From: Hyphomonadaceae bacterium
GTDB lineage: Bacteria > Pseudomonadota > Alphaproteobacteria > Caulobacterales > Aquidulcibacteraceae
Assembly (NCBI GenBank): GCA_016791425.1
Contig: JAEUMQ010000015.1
Span: 1-64,000, forward strand
Direction: 5' to 3'
Length of the DNA: 64,000 nucleotides
The notes below the pieces were generated by a model. It ran no database searches and was not told where the DNA came from. It saw only the letters and a list, made by a program, of their open reading frames with translations. The position numbers were made by a program, and so were the translations under genes. Of the stretch, positions 1 to 8,036 are shown piece by piece; within the stretch, counting starts at the first letter, position 1, and every line of letters starts with the position of its first letter.

Positions 1-402
1 GATCGAGGGCGTGAAATAGCCGCGCGCGCCGGCGCCGCGGCGGCTCGGCGGCGGCAGCAGCTTGAAGGCGACGCGCCAGGTCTCGGATTTGGGGCTTCTG
101 CACGTCTCGCGGCCGAACGGCGCGCGGCGGCCGCGCCGCGGGACGGGGATCGCGCGCGGCTTGAGCTTGAGCTCGGCGGCTTCGGCGAAGAGGAGCAGGC
201 GCGCGAGGCGTTCGCAGGGACGCAGCCAGGAGGCCATGTCGGCGCGGAAGGAGTCGGAGATGCCGCCGAGCAGCGTGAGCTCGCCGGGCGTTCCGAACAG
301 CGATTGGATGATGGAGATGAGGTGGCGCAGATAGTCCCAGGCGGCGGGGCGGTCGGGGAAGGCGTGGTCGGGCGGCGTTGGAGGTTCGGAGCGAAACGGC
401 AT
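1..402 (-). CDS. Hypothetical protein, 3' part outside window (partial)
   Basis: The reverse strand is open from an ATG at 400-402 to the first base of the window, giving at least 134 residues with no stop. I do not recognise the family. The N-terminal part contains a plausible amphipathic stretch (residues about 25-60, with LISIIQSLFG and ADMASWLRPCERLARLLLF), followed by a basic, proline-rich part with many arginines. Codon use (C/G in third positions) fits a real gene better than the forward-strand shadow frames. The tiny uncharacterised Cys-containing protein class common in alphaproteobacterial genomes is a possible home, but no function can be given. Confidence 0.6.
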   Translation of the reverse strand, partial: MPFRSEPPTPPDHAFPDRPAAWDYLRHLISIIQSLFGTPGELTLLGGISDSFRADMASWLRPCERLARLLLFAEAAELKLKPRAIPVPRRGRRAPFGRETCRSPKSETWRVAFKLLPPPSRRGAGARGYFTPSI

Positions 403-602
403 GCGTGCATTGTACGCTTGTTTCGAGGGCGGTCGGCGTAAATTGGTTTGCGCTCCTATTTCGGACGGCGGAAGGCTTGCGGGGCAAGGATTTTGGGGCT
501 TGTTGCTGGTTTCGCGCGCGTCGTGTTGGCGCCGATGCGCGCCCGTAAATGCGCTAACGTCCGAGGGCGGAGGATGTGCGCGTTTCCTTCTGCAGGCGGA
601 GG

Positions 603-647
603 TTCACCCCGCCCCCTGCCCCCTCCCCTTGAAGGGGAGGGGGGCGC
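603..647. repeat. G/C palindromic repeat, copy 1 (inside 3' end of DUF1365 gene)
   Basis: Contains the core CCCCTCCCC-TTGAA-GGGGAGGGG arranged as a hairpin, preceded by a CCCCCTGCC run. The same core recurs near 6.46, 13.68, 14.6, 16.4, 20.3, 37.9, 45.4 and 49.4 kb. Here it has become coding and supplies the last dozen or so residues of the DUF1365 protein. Confidence 0.85.
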
Positions 648-1422
648 TTCCCGGGGCGGTCGTGGCGGCGCTGCGTTGGTTCGGAGTGAGAAGTGGGGCG
701 TTTGGCTTCGCCGCGGCGCGTTTGAGCTTGAGCCAAATGAAGAGCGCTTCCCAGTGGATGCCAGCGACGACCTTGAGGGTGAGCAGCGGGTGGGTGAGCC
801 AGGCGCGCAGGATGTCGCGGTCGGTGAAGGGCCGGCGCGCGCCCTTGAACGAGGCGGTCAGCATCGGACCGGCGGCGTCGGAGGCGAGGATGGCCACGCT
901 GGCGTGTTCCTCGGGCGGCTGGAGCGAGAAGCGGTAGCGCATGTCGAGCGCGAGGAAGGGCGAGACGCGGAAGGTTTTGGCGCAGGATTGCTCGACGCGG
1001 TTGTCGAGGATTTGTGCGGGCAGCGTGTAGAAATGGCGCTCGCCGAAAGTGTTGTTGACCTGGTGCACCGTGGCGAGGAGGCGGCCGTCGCGGGCGTAGC
1101 AGAAGAAGACGCTGAGCGGATTGAAGACGTAATTGAGCACGCGCGGCATGGCGAGCACGCGGATCGGGCCGCCGTCGAAGGGGATGTTCGCGTCGCGGAG
1201 CTTCTGCTCGATCTGCGGGCGCAGCGGGCGGCCCGAGCCGTCGCCATGATCGGCGTCGAAGAAGCTGACGAGGGCGGGGCGGTTGTGGCGGAATGTCCGC
1301 AGGCGGAGCGTCGGAAGCTCGTCGAGATCGAAGAGACCCATGAAGACGCGATAGGCGAGGCGATGGCGCGCGGGCCGGAAGCGCTCGTGGGCGACGAGGC
1401 CGGTATAGAGCGCGGTCGTCAT
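604..1422 (-). CDS. DUF1365 domain-containing protein
   Basis: This is a 272-residue protein of the DUF1365 family, whose biochemical role is not established. Family hallmarks visible here are the start MTTALYTGLVAHERFRP, the NPLSVFFCY segment, HQVNNTFGERHFY and a C-terminal region with HWEALFIWLKL. The start codon (ATG at 1420-1422) overlaps the stop of the upstream FAD oxidoreductase by four bases, so the two are co-transcribed and probably translationally coupled. In Rhodobacter sphaeroides members of this family sit in the RpoE/ChrR singlet-oxygen regulon, and the same neighbours occur here. The last residues (APLPFKGRGQGAG) come from an intergenic-type palindromic repeat and are unlikely to matter for function. 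A longer reading frame to 1779 exists but would overlap the neighbour extensively and is not believed. Confidence 0.9.
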   Translation of the reverse strand: MTTALYTGLVAHERFRPARHRLAYRVFMGLFDLDELPTLRLRTFRHNRPALVSFFDADHGDGSGRPLRPQIEQKLRDANIPFDGGPIRVLAMPRVLNYVFNPLSVFFCYARDGRLLATVHQVNNTFGERHFYTLPAQILDNRVEQSCAKTFRVSPFLALDMRYRFSLQPPEEHASVAILASDAAGPMLTASFKGARRPFTDRDILRAWLTHPLLTLKVVAGIHWEALFIWLKLKRAAAKPNAPLLTPNQRSAATTAPGSAPLPFKGRGQGAG

Positions 1423-2765
1423 GCGGCCATCTCGTGCGGGGTGGGCGGCGCAAGGACGATGCGCCCGGATTCGTCGGGCACGCTCCAGGGGCGGCGCATC
1501 GCGCCCATCGCTTCGGCGGCGGCGAGGCCGGCTTGCAGGCCGTCCTCGTGGAAACCGGCGCCGAACCAGGCGCCGGCGAACCAGATGGCGCCGCGGCCCT
1601 GGATGGTCCAGAGCCGGCGCTGCGCGCGCAGGGCTTCGGGCGTGAAGCAGGGATGTTCGTAATCGCCTTCCCAGATGATGTGCGCGGGGGCGGGGCGGCG
1701 CGCTGGATTGAGCGTGACGAAGAGCGGCTGGTCGGTGTGGAGGTTCTGCAGTCGGTTCATCCAATAGGTGACGGCGCATCCCTGGCGCTTGCCATCCCCC
1801 ACATAGTTCCAGCTCGACCAGGCGTGCGCGCGGCGCGGCATGAGCGAGGGATCGGTGTGGAGGACGGCGTGGTTCGTCCCGTAGCGGATGGCGGAGAGGA
1901 GCGCGCGCTGATCCGGGTCCGGAGCATCGAGCATGGCGAGCGCCTGGTCGGAATGGGCGGCGATGAGGACGCGGTCGTAACGGCGCGTCCGGCCCGATGC
2001 GTCGCGGATCTCAACGCCGTCGGGCAGGGAGCGGACGGACTTGACGGGGCAGTTCAAAAGGACCTCGCCGCGCAGGCCTGCGCGGAGCTTGCGGACATAG
2101 GCCTGGCTGCCGCCGATGACCGTGCGCCATTGCGGGCGGCCGGTGAAGCGGAAGAGGCCATGGTTCTCAAAGAAGCGGATGAAGGCGCAGGCGGGGTAGG
2201 CGCGGATATCCTTTACGGAGGTTGACCAGATGGCGGCGGCCTCGGGCAGGAGATGATCGCGCTGGAAGGCCTCCGAATAGCGGCGCCGATCGAGATAGTC
2301 GCCGAGCGTGACGATCTCGGCGTCGGGGGAAAGATCGATCTCCTTGGCGGCGCGATGGTAGAAGCGCAGGAGATCAAGGCCCATCGACCAGAAGCGCGGC
2401 GAGAGAAGGTTGCGGCCAAAGCCGATGAACGGACCCCAGCCGTTGGAGGAATATTCGATCGCGCCGCCGCGCAGCGAGACTGCGAAGGACATGGGCGAGG
2501 GGCGCGTGGCGACGCCGAGCGCGGCGAAAAGCGCGGTGAGATTGGGATAGTTCGTTTCATTGTAGACGATGAAGCCGGTATCGACGGGCGTGCACTCCTG
2601 CGCCGTCGGCGCATCGATGGTGTTGCAATGGCCGCCGAGGCGATCGTCCTTCTCGTAGAGCGTGACGCGATGGGTTTCACCGCGATGGGATTGGGACAGC
2701 AGCCAGGCGGCGGAGAGGCCGGAGACGCCTGACCCGATCACGGCGACGGACAATGGATTCTGCAT
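1419..2765 (-). CDS. FAD/NAD(P)-binding amine-oxidase-like oxidoreductase
   Basis: This is a 448-residue flavoprotein of the COG2907 type. The N-terminus shows the dinucleotide-binding motif VAVIGSGVSGLSAAWLL (residues about 6-22) followed by LYEKDDRLGGHCNT, which binds the ADP part of FAD. The C-terminus has the second FAD contact region (AIWFAGAWFGAGFHEDGLQAG). Homologues sit with DUF1365 and CFA-like methyltransferases and are thought to act on membrane fatty acids; in R. sphaeroides genes of this group belong to the sigma-E regulon and some take part in methylated furan fatty acid synthesis. Which step this protein would catalyse is not known. It is the first gene of a leftward operon driven by an ECF-type promoter about 50 bases upstream. 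Confidence 0.88.
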   Translation of the reverse strand: MQNPLSVAVIGSGVSGLSAAWLLSQSHRGETHRVTLYEKDDRLGGHCNTIDAPTAQECTPVDTGFIVYNETNYPNLTALFAALGVATRPSPMSFAVSLRGGAIEYSSNGWGPFIGFGRNLLSPRFWSMGLDLLRFYHRAAKEIDLSPDAEIVTLGDYLDRRRYSEAFQRDHLLPEAAAIWSTSVKDIRAYPACAFIRFFENHGLFRFTGRPQWRTVIGGSQAYVRKLRAGLRGEVLLNCPVKSVRSLPDGVEIRDASGRTRRYDRVLIAAHSDQALAMLDAPDPDQRALLSAIRYGTNHAVLHTDPSLMPRRAHAWSSWNYVGDGKRQGCAVTYWMNRLQNLHTDQPLFVTLNPARRPAPAHIIWEGDYEHPCFTPEALRAQRRLWTIQGRGAIWFAGAWFGAGFHEDGLQAGLAAAEAMGAMRRPWSVPDESGRIVLAPPTPHEMAA

Positions 2766-2814
2766 CGGGCGCCTCGTCCGTATCCGGGCCGGGTGGATTG
2801 CGGTTTCTGGTGAA

Positions 2815-2841
2815 TTACGGGGCCGGACGCAGATTGGATCA
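2815..2841 (-). promoter_or_regulatory. ECF (RpoE/ChrR-type) promoter for the leftward operon
   Basis: On the reverse strand TGATCC lies at 2841-2836 and CGTAA at 2819-2815, separated by 16 bases. This matches the TGATC / CGTA elements known for the ECF11 (RpoE-ChrR) group. The expected start point near 2809 gives a leader of about 45 bases to the ATG of the FAD oxidoreductase. It is a mirror image of the rightward promoter, with identical spacing. Confidence 0.75.
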
Positions 2842-2843
2842 GG

Positions 2844-2871
2844 TGATCCAAGGCGGTCGCGGGTGCGTAAG
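2844..2871 (+). promoter_or_regulatory. ECF (RpoE/ChrR-type) promoter for sigma/anti-sigma operon
   Basis: TGATCC at 2844-2849 and CGTAAG at 2866-2871 are separated by 16 bases, the arrangement used by RpoE/ChrR-group (ECF11) sigma factors. This predicts autoregulation of the sigma gene at 2969. Only two bases separate its -35 element from that of the leftward promoter, so the two form the near-palindrome GGATCAGGTGATCC. Confidence 0.8.
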
Positions 2872-2968
2872 ACCCGGCATGCTGCTTGCCCGAACGCCCG
2901 GCGTTGGACATGCTTTGCCGCGGCGCCGGCCGGAACGATCGTTCGGCGGCCCGCCCCTGGGAGAGCGC

Positions 2969-3544
2969 ATGGCGTCGCAGGCGCCCGGTCAGGTCGAGAC
3001 GCGCGAGGAAGCGGCGCTCATCGCGCGCATCGCGACGAGGGATCGCGCGGCGTTCGCGGCGCTGTTCGGGATCGTTGCGCCGAAGGTGAAGGGCTATCTG
3101 ATGCGGCTCGGGGCGACGGGCGCGGCCGCGGAGGAGCTGACGCAGGACGTGATGCTCACCGTGTGGCGCAAAGCCGAGCAGTTCGATCCCGCCAAGGCGG
3201 GCGCGCTCACCTGGATCTTCGTGATCGCGCGCAACCGGCGGATCGATGCGCTGCGGCGGGAAAGCTCCATGACGACCTACGGGCTTGAGGCGCCGGAGGA
3301 CATGCCGGACGATAGCGTGGATGCGCCCGATGCGGGGCTCGACGGGGCCGAGCGGGAGGCGCGGGTGCGCGCGGCGATGCAGGAATTGTCGGCCGAGCAG
3401 CAGGAAGTGGTGCGCCGGTCGTTCTTCGAGGAAGAGCCGCATGCGGCGATCGCGGCGGCGCTGGCGCTGCCGCTGGGCACGGTGAAGTCGCGCCTGAGGC
3501 TGGCGATGGCGAAGCTGAAGGCGAAGCTGGGAGATCTGAAGTGA
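2969..3544 (+). CDS. rpoE: ECF RNA polymerase sigma factor (RpoE/ECF11-like)
   Basis: This is a 191-residue extracytoplasmic-function sigma factor. Region 2 spans roughly residues 25-95, with EELTQDVMLTVWRKA (core binding) and WIFVIARNRRIDALRR (-10 recognition). Region 4 spans roughly 130-185, with LSAEQQEVVRRSFFEE and the helix-turn-helix ending LPLGTVKSRLRLAMAKL. The start at 2969 is chosen because a GGGAGAG ribosome site lies just upstream and longer readings run through the promoter. It overlaps the anti-sigma gene by four bases (GTGA). With a ChrR partner and lipid/photolyase neighbours it most likely directs the response to singlet oxygen or photo-oxidative stress, as RpoE does in Rhodobacter. 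Confidence 0.93.
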   Translation: MASQAPGQVETREEAALIARIATRDRAAFAALFGIVAPKVKGYLMRLGATGAAAEELTQDVMLTVWRKAEQFDPAKAGALTWIFVIARNRRIDALRRESSMTTYGLEAPEDMPDDSVDAPDAGLDGAEREARVRAAMQELSAEQQEVVRRSFFEEEPHAAIAAALALPLGTVKSRLRLAMAKLKAKLGDLK

Positions 3545-4158
3545 CGCCGGCGCCGGTGCATCATCCGTCTACGGAGACTTTGGCGGCGTATGCGGCCGGG
3601 ACGCTGCGCGCGGGCTTCGATTTCGTGATCGCGGCGCATGTGCGCGGGTGCGCGCAGTGCCGGGGGGAGGTCGCGCGGCTGGAGGGCGTGGGCGGCGCGC
3701 TCCTGGCTGAAGCGGACGCGGCGGCGATGTCGGAGGAGGCGCTGATGCAGGCGCTGGCGCGGATCGAGACGGCCGCGCCCCCGGCGGCGCCCGCGCGCAC
3801 GATCGAGCAGATCATCGCGGCGGCGAAGAAGCGCTGGGTGGCGCCGGGGGTGTGGACGGCGCGGATAGACACGCCGCACGCGAAGGACGACCGGGTCTAT
3901 CTCCTGGGCGTCGCGCCGGGCGTGCAGACGGCGAAGCACACGCATTCGGGCGCGGAATTCACTGTGGTGCTGCAGGGCGCGCTCAATGACGGCGGGGTGG
4001 TCTATCGCGCCGGCGATTTCTGCGAGCGCGATCCGGACGATACGCATCATCCGAAGGTGGAGGGCGCGGAAACGTGCGTGTGCCTCTTCGCGACGCAAGG
4101 GCGGCTGGTGCCAAGCGGCGTGATCGGGCGGATCGCGTTCGCGCTCGCCGACGTCTGA
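3541..4158 (+). CDS. chrR: ChrR-family zinc anti-sigma factor with cupin domain
   Basis: This is a 205-residue anti-sigma factor, close to the 213 of Rhodobacter ChrR. The N-terminal zinc-binding anti-sigma domain shows His7/His8 and the H-x3-C-x2-C cluster (His33, Cys37, Cys40). The C-terminal cupin domain (residues about 95-200) has the metal-binding signature AKHTHSGAEFTVVLQG and a later DDTHHP. In the known system ChrR holds the sigma factor inactive through the N-terminal domain, and the cupin domain is needed for the singlet-oxygen response. The start is a GTG overlapping the sigma stop, giving tight translational coupling of the pair. Confidence 0.93.
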   Translation: MTPAPVHHPSTETLAAYAAGTLRAGFDFVIAAHVRGCAQCRGEVARLEGVGGALLAEADAAAMSEEALMQALARIETAAPPAAPARTIEQIIAAAKKRWVAPGVWTARIDTPHAKDDRVYLLGVAPGVQTAKHTHSGAEFTVVLQGALNDGGVVYRAGDFCERDPDDTHHPKVEGAETCVCLFATQGRLVPSGVIGRIAFALADV

Positions 4159-4162
4159 GGCG

Positions 4163-4963
4163 ATGTCCGGGATGGCGCTTGCGGCGGCGGTTGTGCTTGG
4201 CGGCATGCTCGCGGTGATGCTTGCGGCGTGGGCGTTGCAGCGCACGTTGAGCAATTCGGGGTGGGTGGACGTCTTCTGGACGTTCGGGACCGGGGCGGCG
4301 TGCGCGGCGATGGCGCTCTGGCCTGCGCCGGCGGAAAGCGCGGGCCGGCAATGGCTGGCGGCGGCGCTTGGGATCGTGTGGTCGCTGCGCCTTGGGCTTT
4401 ATATCGCGGCGCGCGTGGCGAGATCGGCGGAGGATGCGCGGTATGCGCATCTGAAGCGCACGTGGGGCGCAGACTATCAGCGGCGGCTCTTCGGGTTCGT
4501 GCTGGCGCAGGCGCCGGCGACGGCGCTGATGACGCTCTCGGTGTTCGTTGCGGCGCACGCGGGCGCGGGAGAGCTCGGCGCGCGCGATGCGCTGGGGGCG
4601 CTTATCCTCGCGATCGCGATCGCGGGAGAGGGATTGGCGGACGAGCAGATGCGGCGGTTCAAGGCGCGGGACGAGCGCGGGCCGATCATGGAGGAGGGGC
4701 TGTGGGGCTGGTCGCGGCATCCGAACTATTTCTTCGAGTGGCTCGGGTGGCTGGCGTATCCGGCGATGGCGTTCGATCCGGGCCAGCCGATCACGTGGCT
4801 GACATGGATCGCGCCGCTGCTGATGTATGTGATCCTGCGGCACGGGACGGGCGTACCTGCGCTGGAAGGCTCGATGCTGCGCACGCGCGGCGATGCGTTC
4901 CGGGATTATCAGGCCCGCGTGAGCGTGTTCTTTCCGAGACCTCCGCGAAGGAGAGCGACATGA
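4163..4963 (+). CDS. DUF1295 integral membrane protein
   Basis: This 266-residue multi-pass membrane protein belongs to the DUF1295 family, distantly related to steroid 5-alpha-reductase and isoprenylcysteine methyltransferase folds. The diagnostic block is WGWSRHPNYFFEWLGWLAYP (residues about 184-203), the conserved cofactor-binding part of that fold. Several hydrophobic segments are visible (residues about 3-22, 33-50, 65-85, 110-130, 145-160, 215-235). It lies four bases after chrR and overlaps the following methyltransferase by four bases (ATGA), so it is in the sigma/anti-sigma operon. A role in modifying membrane fatty acids is inferred from the family and the neighbours. Confidence 0.9.
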   Translation: MSGMALAAAVVLGGMLAVMLAAWALQRTLSNSGWVDVFWTFGTGAACAAMALWPAPAESAGRQWLAAALGIVWSLRLGLYIAARVARSAEDARYAHLKRTWGADYQRRLFGFVLAQAPATALMTLSVFVAAHAGAGELGARDALGALILAIAIAGEGLADEQMRRFKARDERGPIMEEGLWGWSRHPNYFFEWLGWLAYPAMAFDPGQPITWLTWIAPLLMYVILRHGTGVPALEGSMLRTRGDAFRDYQARVSVFFPRPPRRRAT

Positions 4964-5985
4964 GCATGGTCTCGCGCGCGGTGCAGATGTTCGAGGCGGC
5001 GCCGCTGCCGGATGCGCTGAGGCGCGGGACGGTGGCGATGCTGGTCGCGCGCGCGGACCGCAGGCTGGCGCATGGCGATGCGGAGGAGGAGGCGCGGTTC
5101 GCCGCGGCGATGGACGCGCGGCCGATCGCGGAACACACCGCGGCGGCGAATGCGCAGCATTATGAGGTGCCCGCCGCGTTCTTCCGCGAATGCCTGGGGC
5201 CGCGGCTCAAATATTCGTGCTGCCTTTATGACGGAGGCGCGGCGACGCTGGCGCAGGCGGAGGAGCGGGCGCTCGCCGAGACGTGCGCGCATGCGGATCT
5301 CAAGGATGGGCAGCGGATCCTGGAGCTCGGGTGCGGGTGGGGATCGCTGACGCTTTGGATGGGTGCGCAATATCCGCGCGCGGAGATCGTCGCGGTGTCG
5401 AACTCGGCGAGCCAGCGGGCGCATATCGAGGTGCAGGCGGCGCGGCTTGGGCTCAGCAATGTGCGCGTGATCACCGCGGACATGAACGCGTTCGAGGCGG
5501 AAGGGCGGTTCGACCGGATCGTCTCGGTGGAGATGTTCGAGCACATGTCGAACTGGCGGGCGCTGCTGACGCGCTGCCGGGGCTGGCTGGCGCCGGGGGG
5601 GCGGCTTTTCCTGCATGTGTTCGCGCACAGGGCCTCGCCTTACCGGTTCGAAGCGGGAGATCGGTCCGACTGGATCGCGCAGCATTTCTTCACCGGCGGG
5701 GTGATGCCGTCTCGGAATCTCATCCGCAATTTCGCCGACCTCTTCGAGGTGGAGGCGGAATGGCGGTGGTCGGGCACGCATTACGAGAAGACGGCGCTCG
5801 ATTGGCTCAAGAATTTCGACGCGCGCATCGAGCGCATTCGTCCGGTGCTGGCCGAGACGTATGGCGATGCGGCGCGGCTGTGGGAGCACCGCTGGCGGCT
5901 CTTCTTCATGGCGACGGCTGGGCTTTTCGGGCACGCGGGCGGCGAGAGCTGGGGCGTGGTGCATCATCGGCTGAAGGCGGCTTAA
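4960..5985 (+). CDS. Cyclopropane-fatty-acid-synthase-like SAM methyltransferase
   Basis: This is a 341-residue SAM-dependent methyltransferase of the CFA synthase class. Motif I is ILELGCGWGSLTLW (residues about 120-133), with the preceding substrate-side block EHTAAANAQHYEVPAAFF and LKYSCCLY, and VSVEMFEHMSNW downstream, all typical of fatty-acyl-chain methylases. It is shorter than classical CfaA (about 380-400), matching the subgroup found in plant-like and ECF-regulated clusters. The enzyme would methylate the double bond of membrane phospholipid acyl chains. The start at 4960 overlaps the DUF1295 stop. Membership of the sigma-E operon agrees with R. sphaeroides, where CFA-type enzymes are part of the singlet-oxygen regulon. 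Confidence 0.92.
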   Translation: MSMVSRAVQMFEAAPLPDALRRGTVAMLVARADRRLAHGDAEEEARFAAAMDARPIAEHTAAANAQHYEVPAAFFRECLGPRLKYSCCLYDGGAATLAQAEERALAETCAHADLKDGQRILELGCGWGSLTLWMGAQYPRAEIVAVSNSASQRAHIEVQAARLGLSNVRVITADMNAFEAEGRFDRIVSVEMFEHMSNWRALLTRCRGWLAPGGRLFLHVFAHRASPYRFEAGDRSDWIAQHFFTGGVMPSRNLIRNFADLFEVEAEWRWSGTHYEKTALDWLKNFDARIERIRPVLAETYGDAARLWEHRWRLFFMATAGLFGHAGGESWGVVHHRLKAA

Positions 5986-5987
5986 AG

Positions 5988-6407
5988 ATGCTGGGTTATC
6001 TGGCGGCGTGGATCGCGACGGCGGTCGTGTTCCTCGGGCTCGATGCGATCTGGCTGTCGCAGATGGGGCCGCGGCTCTATCGGCCGATCATCGGGGAGAT
6101 ATTGGCGGCGAAGGTCGATCTCGGCGCCGCGGTTGCGTTCTATCTCATGTATGTGAGCGGCATCGTGTTCCTGGCGGTGCATCCGGCGCTGGAGAAGGGC
6201 GGGCTCGGCAAGGCGGTGATGATGGGCGCGATCATCGCGCTGTTCGCCTACGGGACGTATGATCTGACCAATCAGGCGACGCTGAAGGTTTGGGACGTGA
6301 GACTGACGCTGCTTGATCTTTGCTGGGGCGCGTTCGTGACGTCGATGGCTGCGGGGGCGGGGTATCTGGCGGCTTCGAGATTCGTTGGCGCCGCCCCCTC
6401 ACCGTGA
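5988..6407 (+). CDS. DUF2177 family membrane protein
   Basis: This 139-residue membrane protein has four hydrophobic segments (residues about 3-22, 46-65, 75-95 and 110-130). It matches the DUF2177 family through FLGLDAIWLSQMGPRLY and YDLTNQATLKVWDVRLTLLDLCWG. Its function is unknown. The start lies two bases after the methyltransferase stop, preceded by TAAAG, and the gene closes the five-gene rightward operon. A palindromic repeat follows. Confidence 0.87.
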   Translation: MLGYLAAWIATAVVFLGLDAIWLSQMGPRLYRPIIGEILAAKVDLGAAVAFYLMYVSGIVFLAVHPALEKGGLGKAVMMGAIIALFAYGTYDLTNQATLKVWDVRLTLLDLCWGAFVTSMAAGAGYLAASRFVGAAPSP

Positions 6408-6460
6408 TCCTCTCGGCGCTTTGCAAGCGGCTGGTGCAGCGCGATTGCGCAACGTTGAGG

Positions 6461-6504
6461 ATCACCCCACCCCCTGCCCCCTCCCCTCAAGGGGAGGGGG
6501 GCGC
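6461..6504. repeat. G/C palindromic repeat, copy 2
   Basis: CCCCACCCCCTGCCCC followed by the hairpin CTCCCCTCAAGGGGAG and GGGGCGC. It lies between the convergent ends of the DUF2177 gene and the photolyase gene, where its stem could also stop transcription from either side. Confidence 0.85.
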
Positions 6505-6587
6505 ATCATCCTGAGCGGTCAACAAATGCTGAGCGCTGGGGCCCCGGATCGCGGCTGCGCCGCGTCCGGGGAGCGGGCGCGTGGTCA

Positions 6588-7997
6588 TTAGCCTGAGATG
6601 GTCTTGTAGGCGGCGAGGGCGGCGGCGCGGGCTTCGGCGTGATCGACGATCGGCTTGGGGTAAGTCTTGCCAAGGACGATGTTCGCCGACTTGAGCGCGT
6701 CGGCGGGCGCGTCGAACGGGGCGTGGATGAAATCGTCCGGAAGCTGAGCGATCTCTGGAATCCAGCGGCGCACGTACTTGCCGTCGGGGTCGAATTTGCG
6801 CCCCTGCGTCACCGGGTTGAAGATGCGGAAGAAGGGCGAGGCGTCGGCGCCTGAGCCGGCCACCCATTGCCAGCTGGCGGCGTTGTTGGCGAGGTCGGCG
6901 TCGAGGAGCGTGTCCCAGAACCAGGCCTCGCCCTCGCGCCAATCGATGCGCAGATGCTTGATGAGGAAGCTCGCGGCGATCATGCGCACGCGATTGTGCA
7001 TGAAGCCGGTGGACCAGAGCTCGCGCATGCCGGCATCGACCATGGGATAGCCGGTGAGGCCGCGCGACCAGGCGGCGAAGTCCTTCTTCGCGGCGCGCCA
7101 GGGGAAGGCGTCGAACGCGCTCTTCCAATTGGCTTGCGGCAGCGTCGGGAAATGGAAGAGCAGGTGGTGGGAGAATTCGCGCCAGCCGAGCTCGCTGGCG
7201 AATTTGTGCGTGGCGGCTTCCTTGAAGGCGAGCGCCGACCAGATCTGACGGGGTGAGATCTCGCCGAAATGCAGGTGCGGGGAAAGGCGCGAGGTGGCGG
7301 GCAGATCGGGGCGGTCGCGATCGGCGGCGTACTTGGCGAGGCTCTCCTCGATGAAATGCCGGAGGCGCGCGGCGGCGCCTTTCTCGCCGGGGGTCCAGAG
7401 CTTTTCCCAGCCGGCGGCCCAATTGGGCTTGGAGGGAAGGAGCTTCCAATCATCGAGCGCATCGCTGCGGCATGCGATGCATTTGAGCTTCGCCGCGGGC
7501 AGCGGCGCGGCGACGTCGCGCGCAGCGGCGGCGCGCCAGTATGGCGTGAAGACCTTGAAGGGACCGCCGTCCTTGGTCTTGATCTCCCAGGGCTCGTGCA
7601 GGAGCGAGGCGTTGAAGCTTGTCGTTTCGAGGCCGCGGGCGGCGAGATGCTTCTTGAGCGCGGCGTCGCGGGCGACGGCGTGGGGTTCGTAGCAGCGATT
7701 CCAATAGATCGCGGTCGCGTTCGTATCGGCGGCGAGCCTGGAGATGATCTCGCCGGGATCGCCGGCGCGCAGCACGAGGCCGGGGATGTCCTTGGCGAGC
7801 GCGCGCAGGCTCATGTGCAGCCACCAGCGCGAGGCGGCGCCAAGGCGCCATTTGCCGGGCGTCGCATCATCGAGAATGTAGAGCGGCAGCACGGGCCCGC
7901 GCGCGGCGGCGGCGGCGAGCGCGGGATTGTCGCGCGTGCGCAGGTCCTGACGGAGCCAGACGATCGTCGGGCCGATGCTCGGATCGGGCTTAGTCAC
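6588..7997 (-). CDS. phrB: Deoxyribodipyrimidine photolyase (class I)
   Basis: This is a 469-residue flavoprotein that repairs UV-induced cyclobutane pyrimidine dimers with blue light. The N-terminal Rossmann antenna domain starts TIVWLRQDLRTRDNPAL. The C-terminal FAD domain shows LSPHLHFGEISPRQIW, the hallmark GYPMVDAGMRELW, MHNRVRMIAASFL and WDTLLDADLANNAASWQW, with the Asn that contacts the flavin. The start is a GTG at 7995-7997; no better ATG is present. It sits 39 bases after the stop of the hypothetical gene at 8037 on the same strand, so the two may be co-transcribed. No ECF-type promoter was visible directly upstream, although photolyase is a standard RpoE/ChrR target in Rhodobacter. 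Confidence 0.95.
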   Translation of the reverse strand: MTKPDPSIGPTIVWLRQDLRTRDNPALAAAAARGPVLPLYILDDATPGKWRLGAASRWWLHMSLRALAKDIPGLVLRAGDPGEIISRLAADTNATAIYWNRCYEPHAVARDAALKKHLAARGLETTSFNASLLHEPWEIKTKDGGPFKVFTPYWRAAAARDVAAPLPAAKLKCIACRSDALDDWKLLPSKPNWAAGWEKLWTPGEKGAAARLRHFIEESLAKYAADRDRPDLPATSRLSPHLHFGEISPRQIWSALAFKEAATHKFASELGWREFSHHLLFHFPTLPQANWKSAFDAFPWRAAKKDFAAWSRGLTGYPMVDAGMRELWSTGFMHNRVRMIAASFLIKHLRIDWREGEAWFWDTLLDADLANNAASWQWVAGSGADASPFFRIFNPVTQGRKFDPDGKYVRRWIPEIAQLPDDFIHAPFDAPADALKSANIVLGKTYPKPIVDHAEARAAALAAYKTISG

Positions 7998-8036
7998 GCG
8001 CGCATGATCGCTTGATGCGCGCGCGTGTGGAAGGGG

